The notes under the pieces were generated by a model. It saw only the letters and a program-made list of their open reading frames with translations. It made no database searches and had not been told where the DNA came from. Positions 33,424 to 44,600 of a stretch of DNA of 64,000 bases are shown piece by piece. Position numbers and translations under genes: made by a program. Position 1 is the stretch's first letter. Each line of letters opens with the position of its first letter. This DNA is from Cylicocyclus nassatus (Eukaryota; Nematoda; Chromadorea; Rhabditida; Strongylidae): assembly GCA_958299035.1 (NCBI GenBank), contig CATQJL010000305.1, positions 66,111,618-66,175,617 of the forward strand. The letters are read 5' to 3'.

Positions 33424-34489
33424 TTACTCCCAAGAAGCATGCGAAAGTGATGAGGAAAAGTACAAAACTAACTATATATAAAAAAATGCTTAGGTGTAAC
33501 GTTACATATATGAGCTGTATCAGTCTAAACAAGTTCCTTGTCCTATTGCTTCTCGTGCGAATACAGTAATGCGCGCAGCGTTGCGGCAATTTCTAGCTGA
33601 CACCTATAACTAATAAGCGCCCCCCCCCCCCCAAAACGCTTGCAAGCCTAACAAAAATTAAAAGCTTTGAGGACCTTTTACCTGTTGGTTGTGGATGCTT
33701 AATAAGACTATGAGTTTTCAAGTTTGCTGCGCCGTAGACTACAATGACGAGGAAGGAGACAGCGAATGTGCAATCAAAAAATACCGCCCGCAATTTGGTG
33801 CTGTATGCGAATGGAGCTGTGCAGAAGGGGATTGGATCTCCTAAATTTGAGATTCGCATCGTAAATAAAGATGATTCGCGTAGAAGCTAAATTTGTAGAT
33901 CCAATATTTTTTTGCCACGCGCCAATTTCGCTTGTATATGCGAGGAACGTGAGTACAACGGAATATGTAGCCACTGCCAGCAGCATCACAGCATAAGGAA
34001 GCCTCTTGAGATTAGCATACCTGTAAATATGGAGAAGCAATTAATTGCATCCGAAAATTTATCGCACTAGAAATGCAGAGATTTGGAAGAAATGATCTTG
34101 TGAAAAAAGTGAAAATAGCAAACTAACAGATGATCAATCTTGAGATTAAGAGTGATGTCCGCGAAAATCCCTGAAGAACCTTTGGGCGAAAGCCTACCTT
34201 TTTTAGATGAATGTGACCTCATGTTTACTTGTCAACGCTATTTTCATCATCCCACCCTCTTACGGTGAGCTCTTTCCTATCGTGGAAACTTCATAATGCG
34301 AAAAACTTTCAAAAGCTATGTCTCTGCTCTGATCGTGTAAATTTTCTCATAGGTACAGCCTGTTTGATGCTTCTGATGCGTTGTAGTTTGAGTGTTCGAA
34401 GAGAACGTGTTAAGACAGTGCAAAGGAGCACGCATGCGAAACGGATATACCTATGGGAAGAATGCTGCGACAACTGTGCCTTTTTCTCA

Positions 34490-35683
34490 TCTTATATATA
34501 AAGCTGAATGTCTGTTTGTATGTATGTATGTATGTCTGTATGTATGTCTGTATGTATGTCTGTACGTATGTTCCGAATAGAAAATTCCATTTCTGAACCG
34601 ATCCGGACCAAACTTGGCACACATACACTACGGGCCCCGGCGGGTGTCATAGGCTACTTTTCGTCATCGATCGATATCGATTTTATCGATTTTTATCGAT
34701 TTTTTGCTGAGTTCACCTACGGGGCTGGGAGTTGGCACAGGGGGGTAATCGAGCATGGGGATTCCGAATACAATATTGGTTTTCAGGATTATCGATTACT
34801 TTTATCGATTTTATCGATTTTTTTGCAAAGTTTGAGCTACGGGGCTGGGAGTTGGCACAGGGGGGTAATCGAGCATGGGGATTCCGAATACAATATTGGT
34901 TTTCAGGATTATCGATTACTTTTATCGATTTTATCGATTTTTTTGCAAAGTTTGAGCTACGGGGCTGGGAGTTCGCACAGGGGGGTAATCGAGCATGGGG
35001 ATTCCGAATACAATATTGGTTTTCAGGATTATCGATTACTTTTATCGATTTTATCGATTTTTTTGCAAAGTTTGAGCTAGGGGGCTGGGAGTTGGCACAG
35101 GGGGGTAATCGAGCATGCTGATCATCCCCAAGGGGGGTGATCAGCATGCTCGAACACCCCTGTGCAAACTCCCAGCCCCGCAGGTCAAACTTTACAAAAA
35201 AAATCGATAAAATCGATAAAAGTAATGGACGATCTTGAAAACTAATATTGTATTCGTAATCTGCATGCTCGATTACCCTCTGTGCAAACTCCCAGCCCCG
35301 CAGGTCAAACTTTGCAAAAAAATCGATAAAATCGATAAAAGTAATGGACGATCCTGAAAACTAATATTGTATTCGGAATCCCCATGCTCACTTCCCCCCT
35401 GTGCCAACTCCTAGCCCTGTAGGTGAACTCTGCCAAAAAATCGATAAAATCAATAAAAGCAATCGATAATTCTGAAAACTAATATTGTATTCGGAATCCC
35501 CATGCTCACTTCCCCCCTGTGCCAACTCCTAGCCCTGTAGGTGAACTCTGCCAAAGAATCGATAAAAATCGGTAAAATCGACATCGATCGATAACGAAAA
35601 GTGGACTGTGACACCCGCCGGGGCCCGAAGTGTATGTGTGCCAAGTTTGGTCCGGATACGGCGGAGCCGGGTAAGCCAGCTAG
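34490..35683 (+). mobile_element. Complete non-autonomous Helitron with palindromic interior
   Basis: It starts TCTTATATATAAAGCTG after an A (34489) and ends GGGTAAGCCAGCTAG before a T (35684): the TC...CTRR ends and A/T insertion site of Helitrons. A small hairpin CGGC-GGA-GCCG lies about 15 bp from the 3' end. Inside, after a TATG/TCTG microsatellite, the element runs as an inverted repeat. The 5' block CCGGACCAAACTTGGCACAC reappears complemented at 35637-35656, and minisatellite units run one way before 35120 and the other way after 35140. It encodes nothing; the 190-, 144- and 129-codon frames are translations of the minisatellite. Confidence 0.88.
34711..35108. repeat. About 120-bp minisatellite, 3.3 copies, mirrored downstream
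   Basis: The units begin CTACGGGGCTGGGAGTTGG and differ by only a few bases (for example TTGGCAC against TTCGCAC). Three to four units run in plus orientation to about 35108. More diverged units run in the opposite orientation from 35150 to 35560. The junction is the palindrome GCATGCTGATCA...TGATCAGCATGC (about 35115-35148). Related units occur at 38140-38560. Confidence 0.88.
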
Positions 35684-36456
35684 TTCAGAATAGCCCTGCT
35701 CGGACGGTGCAGATCCCTTGCGATCATACCTTCTTTGTTTTTCAATAACTCATGAAAGTTAAAGCATTTAATTAGCAGCACAAAACAGCTGAGATTGTTG
35801 CGAAGAAATCTAAGCCGGCTTCAAAAATTTTTCTTGGATTCTGTGCTTGGCATGGCTATAACAGGCGCGTAACAGCTGTAGTATGATCATCGTTAAATGT
35901 TGCATGAGATCTAACATATCTATCTATCTCAGTAAATGAATACTGTTGCACTAAATTTGCGTTACTAGTTCTTCATCTCAGTACAAGACGAACGTAAAGC
36001 TGAGCTAAGCGCCTCAAAGAAGATAAATTTTTTCAACAAAATGTTGCATACTTCACTAACCTCATAGGCCAAAACACTGCCATGAAGCGGTCAACCCCAA
36101 GAATGAGTCCTAAGGCTGATTGAGTGTTCAACGCTAGTATTCCATAGATACTGTGCCAGTAGCATTCATCACTTTTCCGAATGTACCATCCACAAAGCAT
36201 CATCACTCGTAGGTGAATCTGTAGATATCATTCTCTTCATTCGCAACTTCATTCATTTTAGCAGTTAACAAGAACAAGACTTACTAGATAGACGCAGCAG
36301 AATGAGGCGGCCAGCATACAAACAAGTACATTGCAGCGGCTTCTCAGTTTCTTTGACTTGATCGTAGCAAGAATGATCATTGAGTCCAAAAATACCGAAT
36401 GTGCAAATGCACATAATTAAAATTATGTTCGGTAATGGCCTGTATTCACGAGCCAT

Positions 36457-37934
36457 CTTGAGGCTCTGTGAGGAACAAACTGTCTGCCTTGTTAGCGTAA
36501 CCGAGAGTTCATCAAACGAGATATTTAATTGCTTCCTTTATAGAAAAAGGTCGCGTTAAAAAATAATTCGAATTGAATATCAAGTTTGTGATAGATTTTG
36601 CTTGACTGTGTATGCTTGTCATCAGAATATTACAATAGGTGTTGAAGCACCTTTTTGCAAAAACTGATTAGTACGTGCACGAAAGGGTAACTTGTCTTGG
36701 CAAATATAGTGATAGATTAATCTCCGGTTTTCGGAATCAAAATACTTGCCTTTGCGAATATTTTTACCTTTTTTGAGTGGACAGTATATTAATTCACCAG
36801 GAGCTCTATAGAACTAGTGAAAAAGTTATTCAGGCCTATTTAGCGCTTTGTGTTAACTTGACTTGACTATTCAAAGTTATCCCATAATTCTTCTTCACTT
36901 CTGTTTTGGCGCAATTCGACAATTCACTTGCAGTCTTTCTCAATCCTGATTTGGCAAGAACTGGAGTGATGCGCATTTGCACCGCCACGGCTTTGCGCCA
37001 CGTCTACGGCTTGCTTGTCTGCGCTCTCACTTTTCGTTCACTTCAGTGCGTGTATGCATGTATGCAATGTAAACGCCCTGCGTGCGCGCCTTTCGGCATG
37101 ATTTTGATTGGGACAAGGGCTGTGATAAGTGCTTAACTGAGCTATGGACATTTACACGGTATGAATAGAGGTGCGCACTGCACCAGATAGAATTCGTGGT
37201 GGTACTCACAGTGAGCCTAAATCAAAGCATGGTGGTATAATAACATCAATGATCTGATGAGAAACAGGTAATGTTTTCAAATCCAGTACAACACTATTTA
37301 TTTACTGAGATAGATAAATATGTCAGATCTCATGCAACATTTGAGTGTACATTTTGTCTCAATAAGTTTGATGAGTGTACAGTTTTGTCTCAATATGTTT
37401 GATGCAGGCTGAGAACGGCTTCATTTTTGTTTTTGGCACGGTGAAATTTCCGATTTGACCAGCTTTCGAAAAATGAGCAAAATTTCGCCACTTCGCTACC
37501 AGAAACAAAATGGTTTGAAAAGACTCGTTATCTGGTCTACACTACGCAAAAAAATGAGAGCGCTACATCCAAGAACAGAAAAATTATGGAACAAATTGCA
37601 AAACTTGTGTGCCATTACAATATACAAACAATGCAAACTTTAACGCCTATCTACCGATTATTCTATCGACGTTGGAAAGTAAGCTTAACCACAAAACATT
37701 CATCGTACCCACTTGTAGAAATTTCGAGCATATTTTTGAGATCATTTTTCGCTAGCTTCAAGTTGTCAGCATGTGAACACCTTCGAAGAAATTTTAGACG
37801 GTAGGCGATTAGGGTTGAATTTGAAGAAGTGAGAGAAGCGTACCACACTCGATATTTATGCACAATGGCATAATGCAAAAAAGTTGGTTGGCAATTACAC
37901 TGAATGCAAGATACTACATGGTTTTGATCTGCAA
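36457..37934. other. Upstream of SRSX; mariner-MITE remnant
   Basis: No gene. 37390-37625 resembles the right part of the 50800-51456 MITE (AAAAATGAGAG, then CTACATC, then TTGCAAAACTTGTGTGCCA), but a matching left end was not found. The frame at 36906-37136 has no recognisable domain. Proximal promoter elements for SRSX could not be identified. Confidence 0.45.
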
Positions 37935-37953
37935 TCTTATATATAAAGCTGAA

Positions 37954-38000
<47 letters not shown>

Positions 38001-38716
38001 GTGTACGTATGTTCCGAATAGAAAATTCCATTTCTGAACCGATCCGGACCAAACTCGGCACACATACACTTCGGGCCCCGGCGGGTGTCATAGGCTACTT
38101 TTCGTCATCGATCGATATCGATTTTATCGATTTTTTGCAAAATTTGAGCTACGGGGCTGGGAGTTGGCACAGGGGGTAATCGAGCATGGGGATTCCGAAT
38201 ACAATATTAGTTTTCAGGAGTATCGATTATTTTATCGATTTTATCAATTTTTTTGCAAAGTTTGAGCTACGGGGATGAGAGTTTGCAACAGGGGGGTAAT
38301 TGAGCATGGGGATTTCGAATACAATATTAGCTTTTGAAATCGTCCATTATTTTTATCGATTTTATCGATTTTTTGCAAAGTTTGAGCTACGGAGCTTGGA
38401 GTTTGCACAGGGGGGGGGGGTAATCAAGCATGGAGATTCCGAATACAATATTAGTTTTGAGGAATATCGATTACTTTTATCGATTTTATCGATTTTTTTG
38501 CAAAGTTTGAGCTACGAGGCTGGGATTTGGCACAGGGGGGTAATCGAGCATGCTGATTACGAGTTCGATATTAGTTTGGTGCTATTCGGCTATCCGGGCC
38601 CCAAAATTTTTTTGTGGTAAGCTTGCTCAAACTTCGTGTATAAGGGTTATCTTAAGAGCCGGGCATACTTTAAGAAATTTCAATCGCGACGCGATTTGGC
38701 AATATTCCAGGTGTCC

Positions 38717-39100
38717 CAGTGGCGTACCGAGGGGGGGGGCGGGGGGGGGGGGGGGGCGCGCGCCCCCCCCCCCCCCCGAGAATGGGTCGCGAAATTTTTG
38801 AAAGTTACTCATATGGGTTATAAAAATGTGCAAGTGACTTGTTTATTTTTGTAAATAATTAAAATAATTTTTAAAAATTTTTAAAAATTCTAATTAGCCT
38901 TGTAAAAAATTTTTTTTCGGGGGCGTGGCTGACGCCACGCCCCTTTTTCCAGATTCTAGGGGTCGGGGACCCGCAAAAGTTTTGAGAAGCACCCCAAAAA
39001 TTTTTTCGAAGTGCGTGGCTAAAGCCACGCACCTTCTTTAGAAAAAAATTTTTGTCGCGCCCCCCCCCCCCCCCGAGCCGAAATCCTGGGTACGCCACTG
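38717..39100. mobile_element. hAT-type MITE with 8-bp target duplication
   Basis: AGGTGTCC is duplicated at 38709-38716 and 39101-39108. Termini CAGTGGCGTACC and GGTACGCCACTG are inverted. Long G/C runs lie near both ends, and GGCGTGGCTGACGCCACGCC forms an internal hairpin. Relatives lie at 20087-20391 and 58809-59154. Confidence 0.92.
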
Positions 39101-39798
39101 AGGTGTCCATAACTCATTGTAAACACATTATAAATGTACAGAAGATAGGGCATTTCGTCAGTTTACGTAAGTTATACACACTGTGCATGTGCAGCTTGCT
39201 AATGTTGGACCCGAAGACTTCTGGCGAATTGCCAAATCGCGTGAAGTATGCCCGGCCCTTTACATGCTGATTACACATATCACGCTTTCTCCGCAGAACG
39301 TCTTCCCGTGTGGTTGCGATAGATGTACGGTAGAAAGTCAAAATCATGAATTCGGCTGGAGTTCGGTCCATATGGCTTATTCGACATGCTAGTTACGAAT
39401 ATCGTCTCTTTCTCCGCATATTGGGACCTTTTCATAGAGATGTGGTGGTTATATGGCATGGGGTCAAAACATGATTTGCTTTAAACTTCGTCTAGGGTGG
39501 TCATTTAGCGCGCTGAACATGAATATCATGCTGATTTCGCAGGATAGTGCGTTTTGTTGGGTTACGATGGGTGTAGATGGGTCGAAGTTCCAGATTTGCT
39601 CAAAACCTTACCTGTAACGGTTCACAAGTATATCGCTTATGAATATGATGCTTGCTCGCTGTCATGACGCAATAGTGAAGTTATGGTGTGTTGCAGGGTT
39701 TGAATGGACATTTTTTCGCTTTCGGGCCAATTTAGATCCCAGATATTCAAGAGATGGGGAAACGGTCGTTTTGCATAGCGGTCTCCAGCGCCATCTTG

Positions 39799-40018
39799 AT
39801 AACCTGTCCCAACGCGTAACGCACACGGCAAATCTTCCTCCCCCTGTTTTTGCTTAGGCAAAAGCCGCCGAAGAGTGTATCGCGCGCGGCAGTGGTCCTA
39901 TAAGGAAACTGATAACCTGTCCCAACGCGTAACGCACGCGGTAAATCTCCCTCCCCCTTTTGCTTAGGCAAAAGCCGCCGAGGGTTGTCTCGCGCGCGGC
40001 AGTGGTCCTATAAGGGAA
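39799..40018. repeat. Tandem duplication of about 110 bp
   Basis: The unit GATAACCTGTCCCAACGCG ... GGCAGTGGTCCTATAAG occurs twice in a row (39799-39903 and 39910-40015) with a few differences such as GCACACGG against GCACGCGG. Each unit contains GGCAAAAGCCGCCGA. It lies within the Helitron and has no coding role that I can see. Confidence 0.85.
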
Positions 40019-40505
40019 AGCATTACGGTCGTGGGAAACTTTTATAAGACACGAATTGCCTTTATCGTGGGGATTGAGCACGGTATTTTTGAAACAGCAC
40101 TTAGGTAATTTTCTGCCAAGGTTTCAAGCAGGTTCATGATTTTTACCTGCTGCCACGCGAAGTGACTACGATATTCGTCATCAGCGGCTTGAATAACCCC
40201 CAAATACCGAATTTGAGCAAGATCCACCTCAGAAACATTTTAGGGCGGTCCGGATAGCCGAATAACGCCATCAGTTTTTAGAATTATCCTAACTTTTATC
40301 GATTTTATTGTTTTTTTTGCAAAGTTTGAGCTGCGGAGCTGTGGGGGGGGGGGAGTTGGTGAGGAAGGTAGGTGAGCATACTGATTACTCACACAGCGGG
40401 AATAGGGAACTGCATTTAGAAGTGTGCACATAAAAGTGTACAGGGATAGAGATGGAACCTTTATCGTTTTTGACAGGGCCGGGCGGAGCCGGGTAAGCCA
40501 GCTAG

Positions 40506-41649
40506 TGTATAATATTTATGGCCTCATAGCTGTTCTAAAGAAATGCTATTCTTACCACGTTGCATTTCGCTGCCACGCATTACGCAAATGTTCTACCACT
40601 GCGAAAAGTACAAAAAACCCACTGTATACAGTGTGACGTGTTATCCAGCAAAGCATTGAAAAAAAGAAGGACCAACAGCTTGAAACACGTCCTCCTTGCG
40701 ATGTTCGTCGCGACAGCACAATTACCAGCGTTAAAAATTTGACGAGGTGGAACCCACAAAGGGTTACGCTATAGCGTAAGGGATTGGGAGTAGTTGGACA
40801 ATATCAAAAAAAAACATGGTCGGCAATGCTTTTGCACGAATATTCTTCGCACAAATTAAAATCAGCAATTTTGGGAATCATCCTTTTTGAAAGCGTACCT
40901 CTTATAGAAAAGCAGTTCAAATTCTGTCAGCGGCGGTTAAGCAGTTTATTATGAAAACGAAGTATCCATTAAAGCTCCAGAGACTTACAGGATTTAGCGT
41001 GATTTATATAAGAGCGCTAGAAATTTTGTCGCGTTAATAAAATAGAATGCTGAAGGGCTGCAAACTCGAAATGCCAGAAGTATGTTGAGAACGCATCAGA
41101 CCAAAATCTTCCAAAGCTATAGAAGGCTAATGCTTGAGGAGGAAGTAGATTTGTATTTTGGCTACCTCTCCACAGCGCTTTCCTTCTATTTCTTCCGGTT
41201 GACTTCAACGAGACTGAGAGTTGTTTTAAAGCCCTGCACTATACACACAAAAAAGCAGATTCAATGGTGCAAATGCATTCGTGGCCTCTATTCACTTCAA
41301 CTGTATATAACCAAGAGAAGTCAGTCAGTTGCAAGCGTCAATCCTCTCACATTAAGCGCGATACACTAGAAGGTTTCGACTTGGATCTTTGGTTGACTGC
41401 CTAGTTCTGGCAGTTGAAGGGTTTGTTGAGATGATTTCATCGGTGCTAAAAAAATACTGCCTTTTTTCGTCATTTCTTCAATTAACAAAGCCCATATTTG
41501 CATTTGTGCATAAACACAAACAAGTTTTAGCACAAGAATTGAGAGATTAATTACTTCACTTAGAAAACAAAAGTAACAGTCATGGAATAAACTTTTATTG
41601 CTCACAAGAAAAGAAGACGCATTACGTAAGTTGCTGAAGGGAAGTTATT
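40506..41649. other. No gene recognised downstream of the SRT gene
   Basis: This is the intergenic stretch between the Helitron 3' end and the stop codon of the SRT gene. The minus frame at 41366-41605 has no receptor similarity, and the SRT last exon stops before it. Nothing else is supported. Confidence 0.5.
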
Positions 41650-44600
41650 CTATGACCTTGATGTTGTCGTAGAGTTTCGCGCTTTCAGAGTAGATACTGC
41701 TGTTTCTGTTGAAAGATTATTACGATAAGATTTGACAAATATGCTAACAACTTCTCCTCGGACCCTCTTGTTGAAGCACAAATAAACGACTCCATGTATG
41801 CCTGAAAAAAAAACAAAATGCACACTAATGCTCAACTATATGATTGAAATACTTGAAATTTCTCGGTGGTAACCCTACGAAAAAGGGTGATTCACCATGA
41901 CTGAGCTGCCAAAACACGTGTGTTCCAACGACGACACTTCTTGGGACTGAAAGAAACGTCAGGAGAATGTAGAGAAGAGTGGCAGTTCCAGTGGACAGGC
42001 ATATAAAAAGCACTTGCATGAAAATCTAAAAGGAATTTCAGAGGATGTCGACTGTCAAATCTTATGTTTCACACTTCGAAAACCTATTCAAGTCCTGTTC
42101 TTTGAATCAGCAGAGATTAAAAGAGTTAAACGGCAACCATTTTCAATAGTAGAACTTTCTCTTTATATGGGCATGCACTTCGCACTCCTGACATGGAAGT
42201 TAAGCTCCGAAAAATTTAACTCACCCGAAAATTCTCAGCACATCTTGCTGCAGCACGTATCTTCCACACATGGTAACAAAGAATAGGATATGTCGTAAGC
42301 AGTACAATGAATACTGTACAGTTATGAATAATTATTTGAGAGGATGTAAAGTGGGTGTATTCCTAGAAGTGCAACATTCCACAACTTATAGGCAGATTAG
42401 ATTATGTTCCGTGGTGAGTGTCTGTGTACATCACTAACATCTGTTGTCGTGTACTGCTCCCTTGTTTTACTTCCGTAAAGGATGCTGAGCTCTGCACAAC
42501 ATCCGCTCTCACCTTTGCAGCATTATTATTGTGGGAATTCATCCATATTCCATCCATTCCGTGATTCACACTCTATACCTCTTAATAGCAATCTTAATAC
42601 ACACTAATCTTAACCCACTGACGACGACGCCTAATTTCGCGTGGCGGCGCAGTGGCACGAGGCACAACACTTTCGCCGTGGAATGTAGGGTATTGTGGTT
42701 ATTTACGAAATGCAAGGTTGTTTTGTGAACGGCTATATACATTTTTTGAGCGTACAGTTCCAAAAAATGCAAAAAATGGGAAAAATTGTTAATCTATGGA
42801 GACTCTGCAACATGTGTGAGCCGGTGGGTGGTCCACATAGTCCCGGCAGCAAAAAGTGCGTGGGCCACCGGTGGTCCACATCGTCGTCAACGGGTTAAAA
42901 GGAGTGGCTTATTGATTTTTTTACTTCACCAGTGCGGGTCAGGAGCGTAAAGACATTGCTCCTTATAAACTTCGGATCACAGATTACATGTTCTGTCACT
43001 CCAACAATTCTCACACTTTGACTTTACCAACAAATTTACAAAACAGGTTATATAGAAAAGTTTGCGAGGATCTATATAACCATAAAAATGTCAAGGAGCA
43101 ATTCCAACTCTCGAGTGCCTGTACCAAGTTCACGCCATTGAATGGAATAAAAGCAAGGGACGAAACTTCATACTGATCCGAATTTCTTATCAAACACAAG
43201 CGCATCATGTTTCCGTCCTCGCTCATATTCAACACTTCTTCGCTCGCAAAGTCCTGTTTGAGGCACAAAAAATCCTATATCTAGATGCAACTTGAAGCTA
43301 GCTCCACACTTTTCTACCTAAGATAACTGTGCTTTCCCGTAAACGTCTACCTCATCAAAGAAAAACTTCCCGACTGGTCGAGGAAAAAATTATTTCTTTG
43401 ATGTAACGCGTGTATAGGTGCATCAACCATACTCTTTTGTGCGAATTAGTTTTCGGCTGATTGTTGCTCTAAACGATGATGAATCTATTGACGAAATATT
43501 AGGTTGGTTCATAATTAATGCACGTTTTCTCAACTTCCACTTTCAATGAAGATAATTCTTTTCCAAAACAATCTTTCTGAGCGCAACAAAAACTATTAAA
43601 GACAGCAAACTTTTAGCTATACAACGTTTTTTTTGTGTGATTGCACTCATCACGGGGAAGATTTTACGGCTCAAAATTTACCGAGAATTTTTTCTGGAAA
43701 GCTCTAGTTTGAAGGAGCATAACTTATCCTCAAAAGAACCAAATTGAAGCAAACTTTGCTCAATATGTAGCCGATGGTCGATTCAATAGTAGCGTGGTAC
43801 TTGGCTTTTGCCAAAAATTCTCTGCAAAAAAAATATTGCTAAGAAAGCAATAGTGACATTTTCTTCTGCATTTTAGAGAAGGCAAAAATCGGTAATTTTT
43901 AGATTCCTTCAATTTTTTCTCATTTCAAAAACGATAAAATTCTGCCGTTTTCCTAGTATTAGTAGTCCTTGGTCTACTCTACCATAGCCAAGTGGATAAA
44001 GCTCCGAGTGATCCAGCATTCAGCTAAGGTTTGAGTCAAAGCTTCTCGGCTCAGGATTTCTAGAAAATCTAGCTTTGGTGAGCATTTTGTAGCACAAATC
44101 TTCGCGATTATAACACATATTTATCGAAACAAATTTGAGCTTCATGGAGGGCAAGTAATGAAAGGAAAAATTTTCAAGTTTGAGTTCCTCACCTTTAAAG
44201 GCACAGAACTTCGGTTTGAACAAATCTCCGAAAACGAAAGTGAATGAAAGTAGAAGAAACGAGCTTTCCGATAGTGTAGATGGTTTTGGAGAAAAACGAT
44301 TTTTGATTGAAAACTAGCGTTTGAAAGAAGAGGTAGGAAAAACGTGCATTAATTATGAACCAACCCAATATCTTTTGACCTCAAAGCCTTTAACATTGTA
44401 GTCAAGCTGTTTTAAGATTTGAAAATTAAGGTACGTGTCTAGTTTTGACCTGGTTTGCTTTCTAATTGCAGGAAGAAATATATGAGTTTGCATAAGAAGT
44501 TATTTCGAACGACTTACCTGTAGGAGCGGTACCTTACGGTTGTCTTTCACAGCTTCTCGTCCTTATTTACGCTGCAGAACTACCTGCCTACCAAGCCCCT

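Larger units (their letters stand above)
29559..36456 (-). pseudogene. SRSX-family chemoreceptor, probably disabled
   Basis: A seven-transmembrane receptor in six blocks. Exon 1, 36456-36285: start ATG, PLPNIILIMC, then a frame break before SMIILATIKSKKLRSRC; donor GTAAGT. Exon 2, 36218-36061: VMMLCGWYIRKSDECYWH and GLILGVDRFMAVFWPM, the TM3 end with the DR(F)xAV motif typical of SRSX. Exon 3/4, 34020-33682: YANLKRLPYAVMLLAVATYS, then a second frame change before GDPIPFCTAPF and FDCTFAVSFLVIVVYGAA (TM5). Exon 5, 29852-29740: EAKRRMLISLSLL (TM6). Exon 6, 29687-29559: YLGVLLALNVSSNFVVYWWI with NAEYRFAF and a stop (TM7). Introns 1 and 5 are 66 and 52 bp; intron 4 is 3.8 kb and full of transposons. 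Splice phases agree at 1/2, 2/3, 4/5 and 5/6. Intact relatives sit in sensory cilia. The two frame breaks could be sequence errors or decay. Confidence 0.75.
37935..40505 (+). mobile_element. Non-autonomous Helitron, long form
   Basis: It starts TCTTATATATAAAGCTG after A (37934) and ends GGAGCCGGGTAAGCCAGCTAG-like with CTAG at 40502-40505 before T. A (TCTG)n run follows the start, then CCGATCCGGACC, CTTCGGGCCCCGG and four imperfect ~120-bp units to about 38560. It carries a hAT MITE (38717-39100) and a tandem duplication (39799-40018). It has no replicase and shares its 3' end with the Helitron at 22298-24680. Confidence 0.85.

Noticed and set aside
34508..35147. Frames of 190, 144 and 129 codons with internal peptide repeats
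   Set aside because: They are translations, on both strands, of the ~120-bp minisatellite inside the non-autonomous Helitron. The unit length is a multiple of three, so frames stay open by chance.
41366..41605. Minus-strand frame downstream of the SRT stop as a further exon
   Set aside because: The SRT last exon ends in a stop at 41650-41652 with a paralogue-like tail, and this frame has no receptor similarity.
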